From Parafilimonas terrae (lineage in GTDB: Bacteria > Bacteroidota > Bacteroidia > Chitinophagales > Chitinophagaceae): 64,000 nt of DNA. The stretch lies in assembly GCF_900115755.1 (NCBI RefSeq), contig NZ_FOXQ01000001.1, positions 620,001 through 684,000 on the forward strand. Direction: 5' to 3'. Within the stretch, counting starts at the first letter, position 1. Each line of letters opens with the position of its first letter. Below the pieces are notes generated by a model that was not told the origin of the DNA, made no database searches, and saw only the letters and a program-made list of their open reading frames with translations. This document shows positions 1 to 7,867 of this stretch, piece after piece. The translations under genes and the position numbers were made by a program.

Positions 1-374
1 GTTTTTCCCTCTTTCAATTTAATCTTTTCCCAGTTCCTTTTCACATCATCATCATCATTCACTTTCACATCGCCATAAATATGCGGGTGCCGCACAATCA
101 GCTTATTGCAAATTGTTTCCAGCACATCGTTCAATGTAAACTGGTTTTGCTCTTTTGCAATGCGCGTATAAAACAATACATGCAATAATATATCGCCAAG
201 TTCTTCTTTAATGCCGTTCCAATCTTCTTCTGTAATCGCATCGGCCAGTTCATACGTTTCTTCAATCGTCATTTGCCGCAGCGTTTGAATAGTCTGCTTT
301 TTATCCCAGGGGCATTTTTCACGCAAGTCATCCATTATGTTCACCAGTCTTTCAAAATTCTCTTTATATTCCAT
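1..374 (-). CDS. mazG: MazG nucleoside triphosphate pyrophosphohydrolase, 3' end beyond window
   Basis: This is the first ~124 codons of a MazG-type house-cleaning NTP pyrophosphohydrolase, which hydrolyses (d)NTPs to the monophosphate and pyrophosphate in the cytoplasm. The reverse-strand translation starts MEYKENFERLVNIMDDLREK and continues CPWDKKQT, the hallmark N-terminal motif of the family. The metal-binding helices IEETYE and EELGD follow, and then RHPHIYGDV. The start is the ATG at 374-372. The gene runs off the left edge; full-length relatives are about 260 residues, so roughly half is visible. No operon partner can be seen upstream: the next gene lies on the other strand and starts about 180 bases away. 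Confidence 0.93.
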   Translation of the reverse strand, partial: MEYKENFERLVNIMDDLREKCPWDKKQTIQTLRQMTIEETYELADAITEEDWNGIKEELGDILLHVLFYTRIAKEQNQFTLNDVLETICNKLIVRHPHIYGDVKVNDDDDVKRNWEKIKLKEGK

Positions 375-552
375 TTAAATATTTATTAGAAATCGTTATC
401 AATATTAATCCAATATAAAAGTTATCCGAGCCCACGTATTGTATTATCAGGCAGGAGGCTTTTAATTTTCACTAAAATTACACAAGGCATTTTAAGCAGC
501 AATATATACCTTGCCGCACATTTTTTCGTTAATGATGAATCAAAGTATAATT

Positions 553-1380
553 ATGAAGAAAAGCGTGCTGCTGTTAACTTTTATTTTGGTTTTCCGTTTT
601 GCGAATGCCCAGTTTTATTATAATGATGTGGTTGATTTAAAAGCATCGAATGAAATGTACGCTAACCTTGTAAAGAATAATGTGCAGGAAATTACCGCTG
701 CCAGCATGGAAAGCGATAATACACCGGCAGCAGGATTTGCCTATTCCAAAATACTGAAGAATAATGGCGCTGTTGCCATAACGCATACAGCACTTGAAAC
801 CGGTAGCATTTCCGATGATTACGATACTTATACAAACGGGCTTATTTCAAAATCGCAGGATGTAGCAGACAGTGTTTCCACAATAGTTGAATATACTTAT
901 GATAATGCGGGAAAGATATTAACCGTAAAAACTCAAACCGACGACACAACCATGGACACGCACAGCACAGAGCTGCACCAATGGTTTTATACCGGTTCTG
1001 TTCCGGATTCAATGCTGCGCATAAAAAATAGCGGAGATACAACCGTTGTTCATTTTAAAAAAGATGAAAACCAAAATATAGTTGAAGAATTATGGCTTAA
1101 GAGGGGACGGTTATTGGAACATTACTTTTATTATTACAACGATAAAAATTTGCTTAGCGATATTGTTCGTTTTAATACAAAAGCGCAGCAAATGCTGCCG
1201 GATTATATGTTTGAATATAATGACAATGGAACCATTTCGCAGCTAACACAAATTCCGCAAGGCTCATCAGATTATGTTATATGGCAATATATTTATGATG
1301 AGCGCGGGCTTAAAACAAAAGATGTTTTGTTTGACAAGCATAAACAATTGCTGGGCACGATTAACTATACATATCGCTGA
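553..1380 (+). CDS. Secreted protein with YD/RHS-like repeats, function unknown
   Basis: An exported protein of about 275 residues. I choose the ATG at 553 because it opens a clean type I signal peptide (MKKSVLLLTFILVFRFANAQ); the longer frame from 511 adds 14 residues in front of it. The C-terminal half has several tyrosine-rich strands of the pattern Y-x-Y-D-x-x-G (YTYDNAGKI, FEYNDNGTI, YIYDERGLK), which resemble the YD repeats of RHS-type beta-barrels. No toxin tip or protease motif is visible, so it is probably a short structural envelope or periplasmic protein rather than a polymorphic toxin. It is a single gene, convergent with the lipoprotein gene downstream. Confidence 0.75.
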   Translation: MKKSVLLLTFILVFRFANAQFYYNDVVDLKASNEMYANLVKNNVQEITAASMESDNTPAAGFAYSKILKNNGAVAITHTALETGSISDDYDTYTNGLISKSQDVADSVSTIVEYTYDNAGKILTVKTQTDDTTMDTHSTELHQWFYTGSVPDSMLRIKNSGDTTVVHFKKDENQNIVEELWLKRGRLLEHYFYYYNDKNLLSDIVRFNTKAQQMLPDYMFEYNDNGTISQLTQIPQGSSDYVIWQYIYDERGLKTKDVLFDKHKQLLGTINYTYR

Positions 1381-1411
1381 GCTGTTGCATTAACGCTCAA
1401 AGCCTTCACCA

Positions 1412-2191
1412 CTAAGGTTTCATTGCCAGGTATTGCTCTGCATCCGGGTATGGAAGCGTTATTATAGTTGCACCAACATAGTACGGCGCAATTTCATAAG
1501 CGTTATAATACAATTGCAAACCACTGTCTGTAAAAAAGATATTTTTTGGCAATACAAATTTGTTATCATCAAATGTATAAATGGTTGAATTCACAGGCGT
1601 GCCTGCAGGTATTTTAAGCTGCTCCCTGAATTTCTTTTCAGCCAAAGCGGTTAAAGCCGGTATATCTTTAATCACATCTCCCTGCGCAAGTTTCTTCCCT
1701 GTCTCAGCATTAAACAGCAAAGAATAAGTGTTAGAATTTGGATGCGCCCCGCCGGTAAATGTAAAAGCCTCCAGTTTTATATTCACAAGTCTATCGGTTT
1801 GCTTTACCACGCTGCCATTTAATTTTCCATCCCAGCTAATTGCCGGGCCGTCCGGGAACTTCGTCTTCATCTTCTTATACGCATCAACAAAGCCTGCAAC
1901 CAATGAATCATAACCTGTATATGATTTGCCTTCTTCACCAAGTGCTTTTTGTGCAACAATAAAAACATAATCATTAATGTTTTTGGCAGCAATTGTATCA
2001 CCCCGGGCAATGGGAATATTGATTGTGGCTTTTGTGCACGAATCGCAATCCGGCGTTAATTCGGACTTAAAGCTTTTGTTGATAAAAGATAGTGTTGAAG
2101 ATTCATTCTCCTGCGTGTTGTTTACCGGCGAATTGCAGGCAAATAATGTAAACGGCAAAACAATAGCTTCTATATATGATAATGTTTTCAT
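1412..2191 (-). CDS. Lipoprotein with DUF4163 and DUF3298 (RsiV-like) domains
   Basis: A predicted lipoprotein of about 259 residues. The start at 2191 is chosen because it gives a signal sequence with a lipobox (LFAC, Cys19); a longer open frame to 2281 would bury it. The middle region, with paired cysteines in CDSCTKATINIP, and the C-terminal region (FTGGAHPNS, YNAYEIAPYYVG) match the arrangement of DUF4163 followed by DUF3298. That pair also occurs in the lysozyme-sensing anti-sigma factor RsiV and in many Bacteroidota periplasmic proteins. The GGAHPN motif is the most diagnostic part. There is no adjacent sigma factor, so an anti-sigma role is not supported here. It is divergent from tetR and shares the intergenic palindrome region. 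Confidence 0.82.
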   Translation of the reverse strand: MKTLSYIEAIVLPFTLFACNSPVNNTQENESSTLSFINKSFKSELTPDCDSCTKATINIPIARGDTIAAKNINDYVFIVAQKALGEEGKSYTGYDSLVAGFVDAYKKMKTKFPDGPAISWDGKLNGSVVKQTDRLVNIKLEAFTFTGGAHPNSNTYSLLFNAETGKKLAQGDVIKDIPALTALAEKKFREQLKIPAGTPVNSTIYTFDDNKFVLPKNIFFTDSGLQLYYNAYEIAPYYVGATIITLPYPDAEQYLAMKP

Positions 2192-2312
2192 TGATGTTTT
2201 TAAGGCTTTAAAAAAAATCTTATTGCGTATTACCTTTGCACCTCGCAAATTACAATTCCCTCCTGTAAAATAACCACCCATAAAAATTCTGAGAAAAGAA
2301 ATAAAAAAAGTT

Positions 2313-2349
2313 AATTAAACGTTTGTTTAATTTAAACAAGCGTTTAATT
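2313..2349. promoter_or_regulatory. Palindromic operator, likely for the adjacent TetR regulator
   Basis: Two 18-base arms (2313-2330 and 2332-2349) form an inverted repeat matching at 17 of 18 positions. Each arm carries the AAACGTTTGTTT / AAACAAGCGTTT core typical of AcrR/TetR operators. It lies about 100 bases before tetR and 120 bases before the divergent lipoprotein gene. Autoregulation of the efflux operon by TetR is the obvious reading, but binding is inferred. Confidence 0.75.
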
Positions 2350-2372
2350 TCGCACTTTAAATTTTATACATC

Positions 2373-2452
2373 ATGAAACTGTGCATGAAATTTTTTAAAC
2401 AGCAGAACGCACATAACGAGGTTTCATGAGATAATTGAAAAAATTTGTACGA
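2373..2452 (+). promoter_or_regulatory. Leader element copy 1 (ATGAAAC stem, mini-ORF, TACGA-start)
   Basis: Copy 1 of a repeated leader found four times in this window. ATGAAAC (2373-2379) pairs perfectly with GTTTCAT (2421-2427) across a 41-base loop. A 25-base A-rich spacer containing ATTGAAAAAA and ending TACGA then leads directly to the tetR ATG. The first arm opens an 18-codon mini-ORF (MKLCMKFFKQQNAHNEVS) whose TGA overlaps the second arm. The stretch GCACATAACGAGGTTTCATGA is nearly identical to copies 2 and 3. Function is unknown; RNA-level control of initiation is inferred. Confidence 0.6.
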
Positions 2453-3070
2453 ATGAAAGACAAGCGGCAACTGATTATGGAAGCAACTCTTTTTCTTTTT
2501 GCAGAAAAAGGATATGAAGGCACTTCTATAAGAGATATTGCAGAAAAGGCGAATGTGAATGTTGCCATGGTGAATTACTATTTTGGAAGCAAGGAAAAAC
2601 TGTTTGAGAATATCGTAAAGCTCAAATCGTCCACCACGCGGCTGCAGCTTGATGAAATAGCCAGTAATAAATCGCTCACCTCCATTGAAAAAGTGGAAAT
2701 GGTTATTGATTCGTTTATTGAAAGGCTGTTTACGCACAGGGTATTTCACCGCCTTATTCACCAGGAGCTTATTTTAAACCAGCGCGAAGCATTGCAATGT
2801 TCTATTGTTGATAATCTTTTGCCTAATGCTTCCATCATAAAACAGGTTATAGAAACAGGTATTAAAAAAGGTGAATTTAAAAAAGTTGATGTGGAGTCAA
2901 CCATCGCAACATTAATAGGAACAATCAACCAGATTTTACTCTCAAAAAAAATGTGTAACAGGCTCATGGGTAAGCCCGACGATTACGTGCCTTATGAAGA
3001 TGCGAAATTTAAAAAACGTGTGTCGGTGCATTTAAAGCAACTGATGCATGCCCATCTTTCAAACAAATAA
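2453..3070 (+). CDS. TetR/AcrR family transcriptional regulator of efflux operon
   Basis: A one-component repressor of about 205 residues. The N-terminal helix-turn-helix is clear: FAEKGYEGTSIRDIAEKANV, then NVAMVNYYFGSKEKLFENIV, the canonical TetR recognition helix with the YYFGSK signature. The C-terminal ligand and dimer domain is divergent, as usual, so no inducer can be named. I prefer the ATG at 2453, which follows the TACGA of the leader element; an in-frame TTG at 2435 would add six residues. It is followed after 15 bases by the HlyD-type gene and precedes the DHA2 and TolC genes, so it most likely represses this efflux system through the palindrome at 2313-2349. Confidence 0.92.
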   Translation: MKDKRQLIMEATLFLFAEKGYEGTSIRDIAEKANVNVAMVNYYFGSKEKLFENIVKLKSSTTRLQLDEIASNKSLTSIEKVEMVIDSFIERLFTHRVFHRLIHQELILNQREALQCSIVDNLLPNASIIKQVIETGIKKGEFKKVDVESTIATLIGTINQILLSKKMCNRLMGKPDDYVPYEDAKFKKRVSVHLKQLMHAHLSNK

Positions 3071-3085
3071 AAAAATCAGGAATTT

Positions 3086-4132
3086 ATGGAGCAGGAACAA
3101 CAGCAACCGAAAAAGAAATCACCAGTCCGCTACGTAATAATAGCAATCATTGCAATAGCAGCAGGCATATTTGGATGGACAAAAATCTCTTACGCCATTA
3201 CGCATGAAAGCACCGATGACGCCCAGGTGGAAACACAAATTTCTCCTGTGCTGCCAAGAGTTAGCGGTTATGTAAAAATGATCGAAGTAAAAGATTACGA
3301 TTCAGTAAAAGCAGGACAGTTATTAATTGAAATAGATGATGCCGATCTTCAAACACAACTGTTGCAGATGAAGGCAGATTATGAAGCAGCGCAGGCGGAT
3401 ATTTTAAATGCGCAGGCTGCCTTAAAGAATGCACAGATTAGTTTAAGCACCAATCATGGAGATATAAAGCTTTCATCTATTAAAATACAGCAGGCAGAAG
3501 AAGATTACGAGCGCAATCAAAAATTGTATGCCGACCAGGCTATTACAAAAAAGCAATTGGATGACAGCCGCTTTAACCTTGAACAGGCAAAGCAGCAAAC
3601 AGCAAATAATAAAAGCGAGCTCTCCACTGCACAAAGCCGCATTGCTATTTTGCAGGCCGGCCTTGAAAAAGCAAAAGCCGGCCTGGCTATAAAAGCAGCC
3701 GCCATTCAGCAACAACAGTTAAAAATTTCCTATACAAAAGTGTATGCGCCGCAATCGGGTAAGCTTGGGAAACTAAATATTGTGGCGGGACAGTTTGTAC
3801 AGGCAGGCTCTCCTTTATTTCAAATTGTAAACGATACCACTTATTGGGTGGTGGCTAACTTTAAAGAAACGCAGATAAGAAAATTTTATCCGGGCATGCC
3901 GGTTGAAATTGCACTCGATGCCTATCCTGATTCCACGCTGCATGGTAATGTTGCCAGCTTAAGCGAAGCAACAGGTGCAAGGTTTTCCGTATTGCCTCCC
4001 GATAATGCAAGCGGCAATTTTGTTAAAGTTACCCAGCGCATCCCCGTTAAGGTAAACATAGATCACGTGAGCGATTACAGCAATATTTTGCGGGCAGGCC
4101 TAAGCGCCGATGTTAGCATTAAAGTAAATTAA
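3086..4132 (+). CDS. HlyD/EmrA-type membrane fusion protein (efflux adaptor)
   Basis: The periplasmic adaptor of a tripartite drug efflux pump, 348 residues. It has one N-terminal transmembrane anchor (about residues 16-35), then STDDAQVE, the EmrA/HlyD entry motif. A split lipoyl half follows, then a long coiled-coil hairpin rich in Q, A and K (about 95-215), the second lipoyl half (YAPQSGKLGKLNIVAGQFV), and the C-terminal beta domain with GARFSVLPPDNASGNFVKV, highly diagnostic of EmrA-like adaptors. It should link the DHA2 transporter encoded next with the TolC-type channel. It sits 15 bases after tetR, so the two are probably co-transcribed. Confidence 0.94.
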   Translation: MEQEQQQPKKKSPVRYVIIAIIAIAAGIFGWTKISYAITHESTDDAQVETQISPVLPRVSGYVKMIEVKDYDSVKAGQLLIEIDDADLQTQLLQMKADYEAAQADILNAQAALKNAQISLSTNHGDIKLSSIKIQQAEEDYERNQKLYADQAITKKQLDDSRFNLEQAKQQTANNKSELSTAQSRIAILQAGLEKAKAGLAIKAAAIQQQQLKISYTKVYAPQSGKLGKLNIVAGQFVQAGSPLFQIVNDTTYWVVANFKETQIRKFYPGMPVEIALDAYPDSTLHGNVASLSEATGARFSVLPPDNASGNFVKVTQRIPVKVNIDHVSDYSNILRAGLSADVSIKVN

Positions 4133-4136
4133 TATC

Positions 4137-4301
4137 GTGAAGCGTAAATAGTGAAGCGTGAATGTAAATGCGCGAAAATTTTAAATGTAAGATTGGATGA
4201 AGACATCTTAAAAGAAGAACAGTAAACGCGTCAAGCAATAATTATCAAATCCCAAAGTCTTCATGATTCACGTTTGACAATTGACGTTTACAATTCACGT
4301 T
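4137..4301. repeat. Degenerate 'stutter' repeats flanking a short spacer
   Basis: The 194-base gap between adaptor and transporter genes begins (4137-4170) and ends (4261-4301) with near-repeats of short words such as GTGAAGCGT, TTCACG, TTGACG and TTTACAATTCACG. The two ends are partly complementary. The same kind of text recurs at about 32.58 kb and 38.71 kb. Nothing coding is seen. Confidence 0.5.
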
Positions 4302-4326
4302 ACCGTCTCACGGCAAAATAAACCTC

Positions 4327-5901
4327 ATGAAAAAGCTCGCTAAATATATAATTGTAATCACAACAGTGTCTGCCGCAGTAATGGAACTGGTAGACACATC
4401 TATTGTGAACGTTGCTATCACCGATATGGCGGGAAGCCTCGGTGTAAGCATTGAAGACATGAGCTGGGTAATTACTTCTTATGCCATTGCCAACGTTATC
4501 ATTATTCCGCTTACCAGTTTTTTGGCAGAATATTTTGGCAGAAAGAATTATTATCTCGCATCAATGATGATTTTTACACTGGCTTCCTATATGTGCGGCC
4601 AGTCAACGGGATTGGTTGAAATAATCATCTGGCGTTTTATACAAGGCGTTGGTGGCGGTGCACTGCTTTCCACATCGCAGGCAATTTTATTTGATGCATT
4701 CTCAGAAGAGGAAAGGCCTATTGCATCCGGTTTATTTGGTATGGGCATGGTGCTCGGGCCAACGTTTGGACCCACAATCGGGGGACTGATTATAGAACAT
4801 TTTAGCTGGCCTTTAATATTTATGATTAATGTTCCCATCGGCATTATTGCCACACTTCTTGCCTACACATTTATTGATAAAAAAGACAAGGAAGGCGAGC
4901 ACAAAAAAGGAATGTACATAGATTATAAAGGCATTCTTTTTCTCGCAGCAGGAATAGGTTGTTTGCAATATGTGCTGGAGAGAGGGGAAACAGAAGACTG
5001 GTTTAGCAGCAATTCTATCCGCATTTGCGCCGCTTTAGCATTTGCTGGTTTAACCAGCTTTATCATTCGCGAATTAAGAATTGAAAAGCCCGCAGTAAAC
5101 CTGAGAGTATTAAACAACCGCAATCTTATTTTTACTACCATCTTTACTTTTATTGTTGGTTTTGGGTTATACACTTCTGTATTTGTTTATCCCGTGCTTG
5201 CGCAGCGTGTAATGGGTTTTACAGCTTATGAAACAGGCCTTGCACTGTTAGCGCCTTCTTTAATCTCTGTAATATTAATGCCTGTTATAGGTAAATTAAT
5301 GAGTAAAGGCGTATCATCCATTCCGTTTGTGGTAACAGGGTTTATATTGTTCTCCGCCTTTACATTCATCACTTCCAGGATAAGCCCTGATGCAGGCCGG
5401 TGGGATTTCTTTTTCCCGTTCCTTATACGGTCAGCAGGCCTTTCCATGGTGATGCTGCCGCTCATAAACCAGGCAGTGGTTGGGTTGCAACCAAAAGATT
5501 ATTCCGCAGGTATAGCATTGAATAATATGGTGCGGCAATTGGGCGGTGCATTTGGTATTGCCATCGCCAACAATTATGTGGCGCATCATTATGCATTGCA
5601 CCGTACAAGTTTGGTGGGCAATCTTACACCGGGTTCGCCTGAATACACGCAACGCATTACGGCTATCACGCAGGGATTATCTGCACATATAAATATTGAC
5701 AGTTCATCTGCAGCGCATGGCGCCCTGGCCATTTTAAATAACCAGGTTGACAGGCAGGCTTATTATTTAGCCTATCTCGATACATTCAATCTCATTGCAA
5801 TATTTTTTGCCCTGGCATTACCGCTGGTAGTGTTTTTAAGAACAAAGAAAAAAACAAGCAATGATGGCGCCGCGTCAAAGGCAATGCTTGAAGCGCATTA
5901 G
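4327..5901 (+). CDS. DHA2 family (EmrB/QacA-type) MFS drug transporter
   Basis: A 524-residue inner-membrane drug:proton antiporter with the length and hydrophobic periodicity of the 14-helix DHA2 family. Visible motifs are MELVDTSIVNVAITDMAGSL (motif D1, LDxTIVNVALP-like), the loop FLAEYFGRKNYY (motif A) and GVGGGALLSTSQAILFDAF. Motif C-like sequence is GPTFGPTIGGLI, and a late MVRQLGGAFGIAIANN matches the family's last third. With the adaptor upstream and TolC downstream it should form an EmrAB-TolC-like pump across both membranes. The substrate cannot be deduced. A hairpin follows the stop, so part of the transcript may end before tolC. Confidence 0.95.
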   Translation: MKKLAKYIIVITTVSAAVMELVDTSIVNVAITDMAGSLGVSIEDMSWVITSYAIANVIIIPLTSFLAEYFGRKNYYLASMMIFTLASYMCGQSTGLVEIIIWRFIQGVGGGALLSTSQAILFDAFSEEERPIASGLFGMGMVLGPTFGPTIGGLIIEHFSWPLIFMINVPIGIIATLLAYTFIDKKDKEGEHKKGMYIDYKGILFLAAGIGCLQYVLERGETEDWFSSNSIRICAALAFAGLTSFIIRELRIEKPAVNLRVLNNRNLIFTTIFTFIVGFGLYTSVFVYPVLAQRVMGFTAYETGLALLAPSLISVILMPVIGKLMSKGVSSIPFVVTGFILFSAFTFITSRISPDAGRWDFFFPFLIRSAGLSMVMLPLINQAVVGLQPKDYSAGIALNNMVRQLGGAFGIAIANNYVAHHYALHRTSLVGNLTPGSPEYTQRITAITQGLSAHINIDSSSAAHGALAILNNQVDRQAYYLAYLDTFNLIAIFFALALPLVVFLRTKKKTSNDGAASKAMLEAH

Positions 5902-5978
5902 AGAATTTTGTTTATGTGCCTGACACTTTGAAGTGTTTGACATATAATTAAAACATGAAAAAAATAAGCAGCAATAAA

Positions 5979-6010
5979 AAAGGCCCGGCATGCACAAAGT
6001 GCCGGCCTTT
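5979..6010 (+). terminator. Hairpin after the DHA2 gene, possible attenuating terminator
   Basis: A GC-rich stem (AAAGGCCCGGCA / TGCCGGCCTTT, one bulged C) with a 9-base loop is followed only by a short T/A stretch. Placed between the transporter and tolC, it could terminate or reduce read-through, leaving tolC dependent on sequences in the downstream leader element. Confidence 0.6.
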
Positions 6011-6038
6011 ATAAAATTTAAACTGAAAAAATATACGA

Positions 6039-6126
6039 ATGAAACCGAGCATGATAATTTTTCTCATATAAGGGGAATGCACATAGCGAGGTTCCATGAA
6101 ACCATTAAAAAATAAAACTAGTACGA
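6039..6126 (+). promoter_or_regulatory. Leader element copy 2, before tolC
   Basis: ATGAAACC (6039-6046) can pair with GGTTCCAT (6090-6097) with one A-C mismatch. A 29-base A-rich spacer ending AGTACGA then abuts the tolC ATG. The first arm starts a 10-codon mini-ORF (MKPSMIIFLI). Over more than 100 bases this copy is very similar to copy 3 at 49.4 kb, including GGGGAATGCACATAGCGAGG. The first arm is itself preceded by GAAAAAATATACGA, a second version of the spacer/start module. Confidence 0.6.
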
Positions 6127-7413
6127 ATGAAAAAGCATTTAATAACATTCACATTGTTGTATGCTTCTGTAATAGCCAATGCACAAACACCTGTAAATAG
6201 TGAATTGAAAAATATTATCAACCAGTCATTCACTTATTATCCAAAAGTGCAGGAAGCCCAAAATCAAATTGACATTGCACAAAAACGCATTGATGCAGCT
6301 AAAACAAACCTGCCAACAGTTGATTTGAACGGCAGTTATGAATATCTGCAGCCTAAAATTACTTTACCGCTTGAAGTTAACGGGCAAAAACAAAATTTCC
6401 AGTTTGCGCCTGTACACAATTTCAATGCAAATGTGGGCGCTCAATATATGCTGCTTGATTTTGGAAGATTAAAAGCCAACGTTGATAAATCGAAAGCCGA
6501 TCTTAAATATGCTGCAGATAATGTAAGCAATGTACAAACACAACTAGCAAGCCAGGTAGCCAATATTTATTACAACATTATTTATTTCAGGAAAGCTATT
6601 GCGGTTGAAGACAGCGTTTTAAATTATCTTAATGCCAATAAAAGCATTGCAGAAAACAAATTAAAAAACGGCGATGCTATTAAGCTTGATGTATTGAACC
6701 TTCAGTCGCAGGTGGATAATGAAATCAATTTAAGAGAAGACCTTTTAAACAACCTGCAAAAGCAAATTACATTGCTGCAATACACAACAGGTAACACCAA
6801 TATTGCCAGCAATGGTTTCAATTTCGATTTGCCCGTTCAAACACCGCAGGATGCTTTTGCAACGGCATCTGCATCCGCGCCTGATTTTTTACTGGCACAG
6901 GATAAAATTGAACAAGCCAAAGCTGATTTAAAAGTAGTGAGGCAAACAGATAAACCCAGTATTACATTAAATGGTTCAGCAGGCGTAAAGAATGGTTATG
7001 TACCTAATGTAAATGAAGGCCGTTTTAATTATGCCGGCGGTGTGAGTTTAAAAGTGCCGCTGTTTGATGCCAAAACAAAAAAGCAAATTGCTGTTGCAGA
7101 AGCACAGGTAAAACAAAACCAGTTGGCACAGGAAAGCCTGAACAATGAATACCAGCAAAACATTCAGCAGGCGTTAACGGATATTCAAACCAATGCAGAA
7201 AAATTAAAGAATATGAAAAGCCAGATTGAAAATGCTGAAGCCGCTGTGCAGATTGCATCCAGCCGTTATTTGAATGGTATTGGTTTGAACACAGACATTA
7301 CAGATGCTGCCGTGAATTTGCAACGCGCTTTATTAACCGGGCTGCGTTATGAATACCAACTGGCTTTGGCAAAAGTGGAATATGCAAGGGTTACAGGATA
7401 CAAGTATTGGTAG
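6127..7413 (+). CDS. TolC family outer-membrane efflux channel
   Basis: A 428-residue outer-membrane factor for the pump encoded upstream. It has a signal peptide (MKKHLITFTLLYASVIANAQ) and the two OEP halves. The first contains YYPKVQEAQNQIDIAQKRIDAAKTNLP and a YMLLDFGR strand; the second contains APDFLLAQDKIEQAKADLKVVRQTDKP and VPLFDAKTKKQIAVAEAQVKQ. The long alanine- and glutamine-rich helices are those of the TolC periplasmic barrel. Length is normal. It is separated from the transporter gene by a hairpin and a leader element and is followed by a strong terminator, so it closes the efflux locus. Confidence 0.94.
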   Translation: MKKHLITFTLLYASVIANAQTPVNSELKNIINQSFTYYPKVQEAQNQIDIAQKRIDAAKTNLPTVDLNGSYEYLQPKITLPLEVNGQKQNFQFAPVHNFNANVGAQYMLLDFGRLKANVDKSKADLKYAADNVSNVQTQLASQVANIYYNIIYFRKAIAVEDSVLNYLNANKSIAENKLKNGDAIKLDVLNLQSQVDNEINLREDLLNNLQKQITLLQYTTGNTNIASNGFNFDLPVQTPQDAFATASASAPDFLLAQDKIEQAKADLKVVRQTDKPSITLNGSAGVKNGYVPNVNEGRFNYAGGVSLKVPLFDAKTKKQIAVAEAQVKQNQLAQESLNNEYQQNIQQALTDIQTNAEKLKNMKSQIENAEAAVQIASSRYLNGIGLNTDITDAAVNLQRALLTGLRYEYQLALAKVEYARVTGYKYW

Positions 7414-7442
7414 CAAGTTGAAAGAAAAAATGTAAAGATGTT

Positions 7443-7477
7443 AAGGAGGTTCCTGTTAAAGAGAACCTCCTTTTTTT
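7443..7477 (+). terminator. Rho-independent terminator of the efflux locus
   Basis: A perfect 10-bp stem (AAGGAGGTTC / GAACCTCCTT) with a 10-base loop is followed by a run of seven T. It lies 30 bases after the tolC stop. Confidence 0.92.
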
Positions 7478-7867
7478 GTATGATGTTTTCTGCAAACATG
7501 AACAATGTTTATGCATTGAATTTTAAGAATCCCATATTTTGAACTGTTGTATTTATAAACGGCAATAAATACTTTAAATAATCGTAGGCATGCTATGGCA
7601 AAGAAATGAACATAGACATTCGTTATTTCGAAAGAGGATTTTAAAATCATCTTGTTTACCTGGGTCATCCATGCAACTAAGAGATCGCCTGCGTTCATGT
7701 GCGCACAAAAAATGTCCGCTATCGTACATTACATGTAGCGTCTCTCTCTTAAACATTTCAAAAACAATTATTTAGGCATTGGCATTGACATTGTGATTTT
7801 TTACCTGTGCAGGCATGCATAAATTAATCCATGTAATCCATTAATCATATAAATCCAGGTTCAAACA
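7478..7867 (+). promoter_or_regulatory. Upstream region of FtsX permease: palindrome plus sigma-54-like promoter
   Basis: A 390-base non-coding stretch. At 7713-7728 lies the palindrome TGTCCGctatCGTACA. At 7780-7795 lies TGGCATTGACATTGTG, which fits the sigma-54 -24/-12 layout (TGGCA, six bases, TTG). The spacing between the two is 51 bases. The same pair occurs before the permease at 32.6-35.0 kb. The last 60 bases carry stutter words (AATCCATGTAATCCATTAATC). No gene is seen here. Confidence 0.55.

Noticed and set aside
2373-2429. Reading the leader element as a conserved peptide family (NAHNEVS / NAHSEVP endings)
   Set aside because: The ending is in frame in copies 1 and 3 only. In copy 2 one extra base shifts the frame while the DNA stays conserved, and copy 4 lacks it. 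The mini-ORF may be translated, but the conserved signal is more likely structural.
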